47,426 bases of DNA from Betaproteobacteria bacterium (GCA_021732605.1 JAKFUS010000007.1:1-47426); one strand, 5' to 3'; shown: positions 9,630 through 18,382, numbered from the stretch's first letter. Program-made: numbers and translations. Notes: generated from the sequence alone by a model not told the origin.

Positions 9630-10513
9630 TAACCAGCAGGCAACGTGAGTTGCCCTTTATTGGTTTCGAGAATCCGCACATAGCTTGCAATCGTTTCGCG
9701 CACAGCAGGGAGCAGGCGGTATGAATGTTTGCCAACGGAAATATCACTTTCGACGAATTCGACTACTTCCTTTTTCGTTTTGCTGTCCAAGGGGGTCTTG
9801 CAATCCAGCTTCCAGACATGACGTTCTACGGTGAAGCGGTAAGGCTCCATAAAATCGTCGGCGAGATTAAACGGATTTTCTGTGCTTTTATGTCCCAGTC
9901 CAAGTTCGCAGCTTAAGCCCGCGGCGATCAGTTCCCTAGCGACCAGACTGCGCAGAACGGCATAGCCATAATTCAAGCGGGAATTAATTCCATCATTGGC
10001 GCCTTCTTTTTCCCGTTTGAAGTCCTCAAACAGATTTTGCCAGTAGTGACGCGCCGCCTGGCCTTCCCGGTGCGTGCGATCGCCGAGTTCGACTTCATCG
10101 GCCATCCGTTCCAGTCGCAGCGCACCCTTGAGTTCCAGCGCGCGGAGGGTGGCGGCTTGGGTTGCGATCCTTGCTTTCACCAAAGCCTGCCACAGTGTTT
10201 CGGGCATGGGCGTCCCCAGATGTCCGATTTGTTTGCGCAGACGCGAGGATGCGGCGCGGTTGGCTGCGGTAGGCAGCATGAGCGCGGCAGGCATGTGGGT
10301 ATCATCCGTTACCATCACAGTAGCGCCAGCGCCACTGAGCGCACGCAGAGTATTTACGCTTAATGCGATAGTGTGATGGTGTAAAACCAGTACTGCAATA
10401 TCGTGCGGCGCGATAAACGCATCATTCATTCCCTCTCGACGAATACGCAGCCGGCCGATGTCAATGTTCAAGTCGGCGGGGTTCTCGATGAGCAAGATGC
10501 GATCTGAGGCCAC
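9629..10513 (-). CDS. cas1: CRISPR-associated integrase Cas1
   Basis: 294-residue type II Cas1, the integrase that inserts new spacers. Catalytic candidates are Glu150 (HREGQAARHYW), His208 (ELGLGHKS) and the acidic cluster in FNLADDFMEPYR (219-223). NDGINSRLNYGYAVLR is the hallmark Cas1 helix. The start is GTG overlapping the cas9 stop by one base, giving MASDRILLIENPADL, which fits the family N terminus. The cas genes look visibly less GC-rich than the flanking housekeeping genes, as is usual for horizontally moved CRISPR loci. Confidence 0.96.
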   Translation of the reverse strand: MASDRILLIENPADLNIDIGRLRIRREGMNDAFIAPHDIAVLVLHHHTIALSVNTLRALSGAGATVMVTDDTHMPAALMLPTAANRAASSRLRKQIGHLGTPMPETLWQALVKARIATQAATLRALELKGALRLERMADEVELGDRTHREGQAARHYWQNLFEDFKREKEGANDGINSRLNYGYAVLRSLVARELIAAGLSCELGLGHKSTENPFNLADDFMEPYRFTVERHVWKLDCKTPLDSKTKKEVVEFVESDISVGKHSYRLLPAVRETIASYVRILETNKGQLTLPAG

Positions 10514-13500
10514 TATAAATGTTTCATTTTTATAAGTGCTGTTGCCCCGAATTGTGTTGCACCAGATTCGGCGCCAAGCGCGATCCAGGACCGTGACTCA
10601 GTTACTTCAGCAACTCGAACCGTTGCGTTTGCAAGCAACTGGTGAATTACATATTTCTTCCCATTGAGGGATGCAAGCAATGTGTCGCCTCTAAAAAATC
10701 TTCGCTCACCATGTTTCAGTGCTCCGCTCGCGCGGTGAGCACGAAACACAGGAACAGAATCGGCTGTTTCAATGCGCCCATCACTTTCGATAATTGAAAT
10801 AAAAGCGTAACCATCACTTACATAGTGTTTTACAAATCCTTGGCCATGTTCAATCGGGAATGTATTGGATCCATCCAGAAATCCTCGGCCAATGCGTTGA
10901 TAGACGGCGACTCGCTTAATTTGTGTTTTGAACTGAGGATCGTAAATAGGGGTGATTAATGCTTCCTTGACGCTTTTCCCGGAAGTAATCGTGCGTTCAA
11001 AGGCGTCAGAAACGACTTTTTTGGTGTGATCGCTTACGATGTCCGATATTCCTTTTCTCGCTTTTTCCAGAGAGCCTTTGGCATCCGTCAGTTGAATGAG
11101 TGGAATACGAATAACAGCCCTTGATTTGCCGTCATCTGTAAGTGTCTTTCGATAAGCGGTTTGTTGAAAAAAATTGCCGGAAATCTGGCGATCCGGCTTA
11201 TGTCGGATATCCGCATTTTGTACGAGTGCAAAGGCTTGTTCACGCACACTTTTGAGTGGCGGCTCCACAAAAAGCCGCAGACGCACAGCTTCGCCAGCCT
11301 GTTGCCGCTCCGCAAGCGATTTGTAATTTCTCGCCATGCGCTGGTACAGGCTGCGTGATGTTTGTGCGATGACCAGTGCGTCAATCAGATGATGGCGATG
11401 GTCTATGCGCTTATCGATTTTTCGATCCGTGCGCTCAATGCCTTTACCGGTGTGCCCTTCCCAATAGGGTTTGAAACGATCAAATTCCTCCGGCGTAATT
11501 TTTTCGCCATCTTGATCCAGAACAGGTAAGCCGGCTTCGAGCCGCGCTTGGGCAATTACCGTTTCCAGCTTCCAGATGCGGCGGAGGTGCGCGGTCAGTG
11601 TTCCCCGCGACGGCGCAACAGGAGTGGGGCAGATCGCCTGCAGCCACAGCGCTGCCAGTTTGCCAATCCAGGATGTTTCGTGAAGTTGCCGCTCCGAAAA
11701 CTCGTCAATTACGGCATCATCCAAGGTTTCATGTTCATAGTCTTTTAAAATCAATAGCTTAGACTTTGCGAACTGCTTTTTCTTTTCTAATACGTCAGCG
11801 CAGTATTCGACTGCGCTCCAACGATCTTTGTCGTGACCAAAGGCTTCGTAGGGTGTCCGATCGCGCTTGGCGTCGTTGCAGCGCCGGTGCGCGAGCACGA
11901 GGTGATTCCTTTGTTTTCCAACACGGGTCAGGGAACGGGGCAAAATGTGTTCGAAATTTGTCGCGTTGCCGTCAACGGTTTCGCCCAGACTGATTCGATC
12001 ACCACAGTAAGGGCAATGCGTATCCTGTTGCTGCCAGAGGATATAGCGCAGGATATTGCGCTCAGTGCCGAGATGGTCGTTTGATTCGAGTTCCTGCCTG
12101 GTCTTGTCGCGCAGTTTCCGGTTTTTGTCGATTTTCTTTTCGATTTCACCGCGAGCCTTCAGACCAAGCGCCATGTCGCGGGATAATTCAACCACGATCT
12201 CTGCTGGCGGTTCGCCTAATTTAGTGAGCGCATCGTTTACCGCGCGCCGGACCACGCCCAGTGCCACATCGACAACGACGTTTCCTGTTGACGGATGAGG
12301 GGGTAAATGCATGAGCAGTTCCCCCGTGGATGGCGGTGGTGGATAACAGAATTGCGTAGCCGCATGTTCATCACAATGGGCATCCCGCATTTGTTTTGTC
12401 AGATTTTCCAATGCGCGTATCGAATAGCTGGCGCGACCGGACTCAAATCCCATGTTGCCTAACCGGTCGAATTTTTCCGTTTCAACCAATGCGGTGATAA
12501 ATTGGACGAGAGTTTTGTCCAAATCGCGTTTTTCTTGCTTTTCCTCCCAACGTCCTGTTTTGACATTTTTTGTGCGCTTGCTCTTGGTAAAGCGGTCTTG
12601 CCAGTCTGGTAAATCGACTTGTTCCGGCGAACCCAGATCGGCCAGAAAATTGATGATGCGTAGCTGAGTCGTTGCGTCAAACGAACGCCATTGTTCGAGC
12701 ACGTCGAGATCCTGCATCACGCGAAGCGTGCGATTGCCATAAAGCTCCTCACGACTGGAGCGCTCCATGTTGAGCGAGCGGCGTGTTGCCGGCATCAAGC
12801 CATTTTTTTCTAGTGCAAGATATATTTTCTTGAAAGTCAGTTTTCCGTCTTTCGTGATTTGGCCTGGATCGTTCAGAATTTCGCGAACAACGGATTTTTG
12901 CTCTGGCGATAAAGGCAGTGCGGATCGGCCCATGCCCCAGCGCAAGTCTGCTAATTGTTTTTCAATACGAAAGGCCTGAACTGCTGGCTGGGCCATCGGT
13001 GCGCGAGGGAGGGTTTTTTCAAGGCTGCAATTACCGACCATCGGTGCAACCGATTTCAGTGGGCGCTGATAAAAAATCGCGTCAAAGAATTGATCGCGTA
13101 TTGGTCGGTCGTCTCCAATTACAGAGTCAGGGCGTATTTCATTCAAGATGGAATGGTGCTTGGCCTGCTCAGTCCAGATGTAGTCAAACTCTTCAACGAG
13201 GAGGTCGCGATGGGTATAGAGGCCGACTTCTTTAAGTTTGAGTGTTTCGCTGTTTTTGAATCGGTGCTGCAAGTATTGGCCAACGGTCTTGCAACTAGCC
13301 GTTTTCATGGCTTCCTGCAGTTGTTCAATTCCTGGTTGGACTACGCCACGGTCGTCATCTTTTTGTTTGTCTGTCTTTGTCCTGAACCCGCCAGCGTAGC
13401 CACGTCGTTTTGCGAGTTTCAGGAATACCCGTATTAGGTCATCCAGTTCAATTCGTTTCGCTGGCGCACTGGCGCGAACTTCATGAATGTGTTGCCCGTT

Positions 13501-13785
13501 GTCGGCAGGGATTTTCTTGTGATCGAGGTTCAGCAGACTGGCGAGCATCGCAATACGCCGGAGGCGTCGTGCGCGGCGATCTATATTGCGCCGAGCGAGG
13601 CGAGCCTTACGACGACTGGCTTTCTTGGGTTCTCCTGTTTCGCCAGCTGCGTGTGGCAATACCGGCTCGGAGAAAATATGCAGCCCATGATGGATTATTC
13701 CGGCAGGTTCGTGGTTCTCATTGAGTTTGAGTGCAATAAGCCCGCATGATGCAGTGCCGATATCAAGAGCCAAGCGGTAATTCAT
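10513..13785 (-). CDS. cas9: Type II-C Cas9 RNA-guided endonuclease
   Basis: 1090-residue Cas9 that cuts target DNA guided by crRNA and tracrRNA. RuvC-I has Asp8 in LALDIGTASCG; an Arg-rich bridge helix covers about 55-80; RuvC-II has Glu533 in IVVELSRDM; RuvC-III has His799 and Asp802 in HHLIDALVIA. The HNH domain (about 590-650) has CPYCG, then FEHILPRS with His613, and Asn637 in RRCNDAKRDRTPYEAF. Glu612 stands where most Cas9s have Asp before the catalytic His. With no csn2 or cas4 beside it, the length and gene order indicate subtype II-C. The ATG at 13785 follows a strong GAGGAGG; upstream in-frame codons overlap the tracrRNA and are not Cas9-like. Confidence 0.98.
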   Translation of the reverse strand: MNYRLALDIGTASCGLIALKLNENHEPAGIIHHGLHIFSEPVLPHAAGETGEPKKASRRKARLARRNIDRRARRLRRIAMLASLLNLDHKKIPADNGQHIHEVRASAPAKRIELDDLIRVFLKLAKRRGYAGGFRTKTDKQKDDDRGVVQPGIEQLQEAMKTASCKTVGQYLQHRFKNSETLKLKEVGLYTHRDLLVEEFDYIWTEQAKHHSILNEIRPDSVIGDDRPIRDQFFDAIFYQRPLKSVAPMVGNCSLEKTLPRAPMAQPAVQAFRIEKQLADLRWGMGRSALPLSPEQKSVVREILNDPGQITKDGKLTFKKIYLALEKNGLMPATRRSLNMERSSREELYGNRTLRVMQDLDVLEQWRSFDATTQLRIINFLADLGSPEQVDLPDWQDRFTKSKRTKNVKTGRWEEKQEKRDLDKTLVQFITALVETEKFDRLGNMGFESGRASYSIRALENLTKQMRDAHCDEHAATQFCYPPPPSTGELLMHLPPHPSTGNVVVDVALGVVRRAVNDALTKLGEPPAEIVVELSRDMALGLKARGEIEKKIDKNRKLRDKTRQELESNDHLGTERNILRYILWQQQDTHCPYCGDRISLGETVDGNATNFEHILPRSLTRVGKQRNHLVLAHRRCNDAKRDRTPYEAFGHDKDRWSAVEYCADVLEKKKQFAKSKLLILKDYEHETLDDAVIDEFSERQLHETSWIGKLAALWLQAICPTPVAPSRGTLTAHLRRIWKLETVIAQARLEAGLPVLDQDGEKITPEEFDRFKPYWEGHTGKGIERTDRKIDKRIDHRHHLIDALVIAQTSRSLYQRMARNYKSLAERQQAGEAVRLRLFVEPPLKSVREQAFALVQNADIRHKPDRQISGNFFQQTAYRKTLTDDGKSRAVIRIPLIQLTDAKGSLEKARKGISDIVSDHTKKVVSDAFERTITSGKSVKEALITPIYDPQFKTQIKRVAVYQRIGRGFLDGSNTFPIEHGQGFVKHYVSDGYAFISIIESDGRIETADSVPVFRAHRASGALKHGERRFFRGDTLLASLNGKKYVIHQLLANATVRVAEVTESRSWIALGAESGATQFGATALIKMKHL

Positions 13786-13789
13786 GGTC

Positions 13790-13818
13790 TTGCCTCCTCG
13801 CAGGAACTTGGCTACGAT
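13790..13818 (+). promoter_or_regulatory. Candidate tracrRNA promoter
   Basis: TTGCCT (13790-13795) and TACGAT (13813-13818) are separated by exactly 17 bases. Transcription would start near 13825, two bases before the anti-repeat. The promoter overlaps the cas9 ribosome binding site on the other strand. Confidence 0.6.
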
Positions 13819-13824
13819 ATGAAC

Positions 13825-13922
13825 CGTATCAAGTGTTCCGATGGTGGGGACTGTCGGCAACAAGTCGTGGGCTTCGGCCCTACGACACCGATACAAAAGG
13901 GCTTCTTCGGAAGCCCTTTTCT
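13825..13922 (+). ncRNA. tracrRNA of the type II-C system
   Basis: About 98 bases. The anti-repeat at 13827-13849 is complementary to 23 consecutive repeat bases. Pairing resumes after a two-base AC bulge (TGTCGG, 13852-13857) and a single C bulge (AAC, 13859-13861), so it reaches the repeat's spacer-side end. A hairpin follows at 13864-13886 (GTCGT with ACGAC, GGGC with GCCC, UUCG loop, one bulged U). The RNA ends with a terminator hairpin that also has a UUCG loop. It is divergent from cas9. Ends are predicted from promoter and terminator positions, not measured. Confidence 0.93.
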
Positions 13923-13925
13923 TTT
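13895..13925 (+). terminator. tracrRNA terminator
   Basis: An 11-bp stem, AAAAGGGCTTC (13895-13905) with GAAGCCCTTTT (13910-13920), around a TTCG loop and followed by CTTTT. The A and T tracts are symmetrical, so it may also stop minus-strand transcription arriving from the DUF3047 gene. Confidence 0.9.
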
Positions 13926-14012
13926 GATTGTTACCCGGCGCTTAGTCGTGCGGGGTAAATCGTCCAAAATATGGTCACATATATACCCATATTGGGACTC
14001 ATGCGGAAAAGG

Positions 14013-14798
14013 TCAGTCCGCTACTGCCGCCGAGGTTGCCTGCGCAGCCTTGCGGAACAGGATGTCGCCGTAATAGGCGTGGACGTTGCCGCCGGTGTTG
14101 TCGGTGTCGGTCATGAGGCCCACCGCGCTGATCCGGCCCGGTTCTTCGCCAAAGGCGCGCCGGTAATCCTCGACCACGTTGCGGGTGACGTCCTGCCAGC
14201 GGCCGAGTTTGTCGCGCCCGGATTCAACGACGATCATGCGTACCCGCGAGGTATGTTTGTTGGGAATCACGGTTTCCCGCGGCGCGCGGTTGCCCCAGAT
14301 GTACATCAGCGTGGCATAGGGCATCTGCTGCCCGGTGAGGATGCGCACGTTGTCGAACAGCATGCGGTCCTGCGGTGTCAGTTTTTCCATGTCACCGTCG
14401 AAGCTGACCACCAGCCGCGCCGGCGCGTCTTCCAGATGTTTTTGCGAGTTGTCGGCTTTGGCGATCAGTTCATCGACTTTCCAGCGCCATTGCAGCACCG
14501 GGTAGGCGCCGGAATTCAGCGCCAGCGGATGCATCAGGCCGGAAGCCGACGATCGGGCTTCTGCGCGCACGACAGTTTTGCCCTCGCGACTGACCAGGTG
14601 GTATGCGGTTGGGCGCTTGAACGGGGAGAGTATCCATGGCTGCCAGCCCTGAGACAGTTCCGCACCAGGTGCCTGTTTGGAGAAACTGCCGACCTGTGGC
14701 AGTGCCACGGTGTCCGGTGCCTCACCGGTCGGCGTGGTTGCGCAACCCGCAGTCAGCAGCGCGGCCATCAGCAGCAACCAATATCGATACCCAGCCAT
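14013..14798 (-). CDS. DUF3047 lipoprotein
   Basis: 261-residue protein of the DUF3047 family, function unknown. The N terminus is a lipoprotein signal with lipobox LLTAGC, so it is probably anchored in the outer membrane facing the periplasm. Family-like segments include LQWRWKVDELI, FDGD and GLMTDTDNTGGNVHAYYGDI near the end, the last being typical of the conserved C terminus. The ATG at 14798 has GGAGGAG upstream and is preferred over a TTG three bases further up. It lies upstream of the CRISPR locus in its direction of transcription and ends about 90 bases before the tracrRNA terminator. Confidence 0.82.
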   Translation of the reverse strand: MAGYRYWLLLMAALLTAGCATTPTGEAPDTVALPQVGSFSKQAPGAELSQGWQPWILSPFKRPTAYHLVSREGKTVVRAEARSSASGLMHPLALNSGAYPVLQWRWKVDELIAKADNSQKHLEDAPARLVVSFDGDMEKLTPQDRMLFDNVRILTGQQMPYATLMYIWGNRAPRETVIPNKHTSRVRMIVVESGRDKLGRWQDVTRNVVEDYRRAFGEEPGRISAVGLMTDTDNTGGNVHAYYGDILFRKAAQATSAAVAD

Positions 14799-14889
14799 CA
14801 ATCTCCTCCGGTCCGTACGCTCTGTGGCGCATCTCTTGAGTTACGTATAGTAAATTAGATTTCCCGGTTTGAGCGAGGGGAATAAGACC

Positions 14890-16224
14890 CTAGGGGTTTA
14901 TCGCGATTTGCGGCGGCGAGAGGGGCGGATTTTTCGAGAAATACCGTTTGATGCCGGTAAAAATCGCGTCCGCCATCTTGTTCTGGTAGGCCGGATTTTT
15001 GAGTTTCTTTTCCTCGTCCGGATTGCTGATGAACGCGGTCTCGATCAGGATCGATGGAATGTCCGGCGCCTTGAGCACCGCAAAACCGGCTTGCTCAACA
15101 TGGCTTTTGTGCAACCGGTTAATGCCGCCCATTTCGTTAAGCACGGCCTTGCCCAGTTTCAGACTGTCGTTGATCGACGCGGTCTGCGACAGGTCGAGCA
15201 GTGTTTGTTTGAGGTATGGATCCTTGACGCCGAGATTGACGCCGCCGATCAGGTCGGCGTCGTTCTCCTGCTTGGCCAGCCAGCGCGCCGCCGCCGAAGT
15301 GGCACCGCGTTCCGAGAGTGCGAATACCGAGGAGCCGTTGGCAGAGGGTTTGATGAAGGCGTCGGCGTGAATGGAGACGAACAGATCGGCCCGCACCCGC
15401 CGCGCCTTGGCCACGCGCATATGCAACGGAATAAAAAAGTCGCCGTCGCGGGTCAGCACGGCACGCATGTTGGGCTCGTTGTCGATACGTTCCTTCAGTT
15501 TTTGCGCGATTTCCAGGGTCACGTGTTTTTCCAGCGTACCCTTGCGGCCGCGTGCACCGGGATCCTCGCCGCCGTGACCGGCGTCAATGGCGATGGTGAT
15601 CAGCCGTTCCGAGTGCGGACGCGCCGCGCGCGGGGTGGGTTTTGCCACGGGCAGTTCACTTTTGGCGATGACTTGTGGCGGTCCGGTTTCAGCGCTGGGC
15701 GGCACTGCTGCGGCCACCGGGGGCGCCGTGGGTGTCGTTGGTGTTTCGCGATTCTTCAAGAAAGCCAGCAAAGGGTCGGGCGGCTCCAGCGGATAAACGT
15801 CGAGCACCAGCCGGTGGCCGTATTCGCCGACGGGGGCCAGTGCAAAGGCTTCGGGTTTTACGCGCGCCTTCAAGTCGAACACCAGGCGCACGGTGCCCGG
15901 CTTGAAGCGGCCTACGCGCACGCCCTTGATATAGGGGTCATTGGCGCTGATCTTGCCGGCGAGTTCATTGAGTGTCGCGCTCAGTGCCACGTCTTCGAGG
16001 TCGAGCACCAGCCGGTCGGGATTGTCGAGGCTGAACAGTGCGTGCTTTACCGGCCGCTGCGATTCGATGGTAACCCGCGTGTAGTCGGGCGCCGGCCAGA
16101 CCCGCGTCGAGGTCACTAGTACATCGGTGGCGAAGGCGGGCAGGCAGAATGCAATCAGGTGCAACGCCAGAGTCGCGGTCAGGCCTTGCAGCAGACGTTG
16201 TGAGTTACGGAAGAAGCGGGGCAA
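14890..16224 (-). CDS. amiC: N-acetylmuramoyl-L-alanine amidase AmiC
   Basis: 444-residue periplasmic amidase that cleaves the peptide from MurNAc to split daughter cells. A signal peptide (to about residue 32) is followed by an AMIN domain that targets septal peptidoglycan, a Pro/Ala-rich linker, and a zinc-dependent Amidase_3 domain. Zinc and catalytic motifs are IAIDAGHGGEDPGA, SIHADAF and ILIETAFISN. No ATG is suitable. I infer the TTG at 16224, which gives MPRFFRNSQRLLQGL as the signal start; longer forms would run into tsaE. It follows tsaE by 47 bases and is probably co-transcribed with it. Confidence 0.92.
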   Translation of the reverse strand: MPRFFRNSQRLLQGLTATLALHLIAFCLPAFATDVLVTSTRVWPAPDYTRVTIESQRPVKHALFSLDNPDRLVLDLEDVALSATLNELAGKISANDPYIKGVRVGRFKPGTVRLVFDLKARVKPEAFALAPVGEYGHRLVLDVYPLEPPDPLLAFLKNRETPTTPTAPPVAAAVPPSAETGPPQVIAKSELPVAKPTPRAARPHSERLITIAIDAGHGGEDPGARGRKGTLEKHVTLEIAQKLKERIDNEPNMRAVLTRDGDFFIPLHMRVAKARRVRADLFVSIHADAFIKPSANGSSVFALSERGATSAAARWLAKQENDADLIGGVNLGVKDPYLKQTLLDLSQTASINDSLKLGKAVLNEMGGINRLHKSHVEQAGFAVLKAPDIPSILIETAFISNPDEEKKLKNPAYQNKMADAIFTGIKRYFSKNPPLSPPQIAINP

Positions 16225-16271
16225 AACGCAGGGTATAGAAGGACGGATAGCCGCTAGGCAGAAGACGGGTC

Positions 16272-16742
16272 TCAGTATGTCAGCTTGTCGAGACAACGCC
16301 GGCCAACCTCCGTGTGCGCAGTGATTGCGGTGCTGCGGCCCTGCGCTTCGGCACGCATATCGATTTGCAGATCCGCGGCGGGCAGGTCGGGCGCCTTTTC
16401 CGGCCACTCGACCAAGCATACGGATTCCGGATTGAAGTATTCCCGGAAGCCGCTTTCCTCCAGTTCCCGCGGGTCCAGGAACCGATAAAAATCAAAGTGA
16501 TACAAGTATAACTTAGAAAACTTGTAAGGTTCAAGCAGGGTGAAAGTCGGACTTTTGACCCGGCCTTCGTAACCGAGGCCACGCAGGATGCCACGGGCCA
16601 GTGTGGTTTTGCCGGCCCCCAGGTCGCCGCAAAGATGGAGCACCATGCCCGGCAGCAGCACGGGCGCCAGCGCGCGACCCAGTGCCAGGGTCTCGTCTTC
16701 GGTGGCCAGTTGCAGCGTGCGTTTATGATGCGGGGTATGCAA
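16272..16742 (-). CDS. tsaE: tRNA t6A biosynthesis ATPase TsaE
   Basis: 156-residue P-loop ATPase that works with TsaB and TsaD to make threonylcarbamoyl-adenosine at tRNA position 37. Walker A is GDLGAGKTTLARGIL, and the family segment VKSPTFTLLEPY and the DFYRFLDPRELEE block are present. The C-terminal VEWPEKAPDLP is typical. The start is a TTG at 16742; no ATG is available near the family start. It overlaps the start of the divergent queG by six bases, so promoters for both genes must lie inside the partner gene or the starts are slightly misplaced. Confidence 0.92.
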   Translation of the reverse strand: MHTPHHKRTLQLATEDETLALGRALAPVLLPGMVLHLCGDLGAGKTTLARGILRGLGYEGRVKSPTFTLLEPYKFSKLYLYHFDFYRFLDPRELEESGFREYFNPESVCLVEWPEKAPDLPAADLQIDMRAEAQGRSTAITAHTEVGRRCLDKLTY

Positions 16743-17828
16743 GAGGGTTTAGTTCACAAGGTCGTCGATTGGTCGGTGCTCCGGCGCGACATCGGGCGCT
16801 GGGGCGGGGAACTCGGTTTCCAGCAGATTGCGGTCGCCGACTGCGACCTGACTCAAGCCGAACCGCGCCTCGCGGAATGGCTGGCGCGCGGCTGGCACGG
16901 CGACATGGATTATATGGCACGCCATGGCGTCAAACGCAGCCGTCCCGCCGAGCTGGTGCCCGGGACGTTGCGCGTGATCCTGGCGCGGCTTAATTACACA
17001 CCGCCCGCCGCCCGCGACAGCTGGGCAGTGATCAACGACGATACGCGGGCTTTCGTTTCACGCTACGCCACCGGGCGCGATTACCACAAGGTATTGCGCG
17101 GCAAACTGCAGCAACTGGCGACGCGGATTGAAGCTGCTGTTGGTCCGCACCGTTACCGTGTGTTCACCGACAGCGCGCCAGTGATGGAGGTGGCACTTGC
17201 TGAAAAAGCCGGCCTCGGCTGGCGCGGCAAGCACACGCTGCTGCTCAATCGGGAAGGCGGCTCGGCGTTTTTTCTCGGCGAAATTTACACCGACCTGCCG
17301 CTGCCGGTGGATGGCGCGCAGGAAGAACATTGCGGCACCTGCAGCAAGTGCATCGATATTTGCCCGACCCAGGCCATCGTCGCGCCATACCAGCTTGATG
17401 CGCGGCGCTGCATTTCCTATTTGACCATCGAACTGAAGGGCAGCATTCCGGAAGCGCTGCGGCCGCTGATCGGTAATCGTGTTTATGGTTGTGACGACTG
17501 CCAGCTGGTGTGCCCGTGGAACCGCTTTGCGCAGATTACGGGTGAGGATGATTTTGTGGTGCGCAACGGGCTCGACGATGTGGCGCTGGTCGATTTGTTT
17601 GCGTGGGATGAAACGACGTTTGCGACGCGGCTCGCCGGCAGTGCGATCCACCGCATCGGCCATGAACGCTGGCTGCGCAATCTGGCGGTGGGACTGGGGA
17701 ATGTGCACACTGCGGCACGCGGCTCGCCGGAAATCATTGCGGCGTTACAGGCGCGCGCGGATCATCCGTCTGCATTGGTACGGGAGCACGTGGCGTGGGC
17801 GCTGGCGCGCCATACCGGTAAAGCCTGA
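16737..17828 (+). CDS. queG: Epoxyqueuosine reductase QueG
   Basis: 363-residue cobalamin- and iron-sulfur-dependent enzyme that performs the last step of queuosine synthesis on tRNA. Two [4Fe-4S] motifs are visible: CGTCSKCIDICPTQAI and CDDCQLVCPWN. The cobalamin and active-site region FTDSAPVMEVALAEKAGLGW is intact, and a HEAT-like C terminus follows. The ATG at 16737 overlaps the tsaE start; a GTG about 40 bases downstream is a possible alternative. Divergent tsaE with queG is a common betaproteobacterial arrangement. Confidence 0.94.
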   Translation: MQEGLVHKVVDWSVLRRDIGRWGGELGFQQIAVADCDLTQAEPRLAEWLARGWHGDMDYMARHGVKRSRPAELVPGTLRVILARLNYTPPAARDSWAVINDDTRAFVSRYATGRDYHKVLRGKLQQLATRIEAAVGPHRYRVFTDSAPVMEVALAEKAGLGWRGKHTLLLNREGGSAFFLGEIYTDLPLPVDGAQEEHCGTCSKCIDICPTQAIVAPYQLDARRCISYLTIELKGSIPEALRPLIGNRVYGCDDCQLVCPWNRFAQITGEDDFVVRNGLDDVALVDLFAWDETTFATRLAGSAIHRIGHERWLRNLAVGLGNVHTAARGSPEIIAALQARADHPSALVREHVAWALARHTGKA

Positions 17829-17845
17829 GCGCCCATGCCGGGTTC

Positions 17846-18361
17846 TTAAACGGTTTTTCTGGGTTCGCCCAAAGTGGCGGTTTGGTGCAAGTCGCGGCGC
17901 ATGCGGATCGCCGCTTCAACGTTCTGGTAATAACCGGCGATGTACTGGTGGTGCCGGAAACCCAGCGCTTCGTAAAAGCTGCGTGCGGCAAAATTGTTGG
18001 CGCGCATTTCGACGGTGATGTGGTTGATGCCTGCAGTCAGCGCCGATTCGATCAGCCACTCGATCATTGCCAGGCCGATGCCGCTGCGCTGATAGGGCGG
18101 TTTGACGGCGAACAGCGATAGATGCATTTTGCTATCGCCTAATTCGGCAATCGCGAATCCGGCAAGACGGTCGGGTGTGTTCGCAAAGGGCGTTTCTGCT
18201 GCCAGCACGCAGGTTTCGCGGGCGCGCAGCGCGCGCGCCACGCGCGTCGGATGCCAGGTCCAGCCGCGCAGGCCCACTTCGATCAGGCAGCGCGACATCA
18301 CGGCGATTTCGTGGATATCGCCGCCGTCGGCCGGTCGCAATCGATATGGGGTCAGGGACAC
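17846..18361 (-). CDS. GNAT-family N-acetyltransferase
   Basis: 171-residue acetyltransferase. The acetyl-CoA-binding motif A is recognisable in LFAVKPPYQRSGIGLAMIEWL and motif B in NNFAARSFYEALGFRHH. The fold resembles RimI, the ribosomal protein S18 acetyltransferase, but nothing here proves that substrate. It is convergent with queG, ending 17 bases from its stop. The start is a GTG with no good ribosome site, so the N terminus is uncertain. Confidence 0.75.
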   Translation of the reverse strand: MSLTPYRLRPADGGDIHEIAVMSRCLIEVGLRGWTWHPTRVARALRARETCVLAAETPFANTPDRLAGFAIAELGDSKMHLSLFAVKPPYQRSGIGLAMIEWLIESALTAGINHITVEMRANNFAARSFYEALGFRHHQYIAGYYQNVEAAIRMRRDLHQTATLGEPRKTV

Positions 18362-18382
18362 TGTGTGGCAGTGTAGCGCAGG

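Noticed and set aside
13979-13985. TATATAT as the cas9 promoter
   Set aside because: A transcript from here would have to cross the symmetrical tracrRNA terminator, and no -35 box is seen; kept only as an alternative to the anti-repeat promoter.
14869-16119. 416-codon plus-strand open frame
   Set aside because: It is the antisense shadow of amiC, which has full family motifs.
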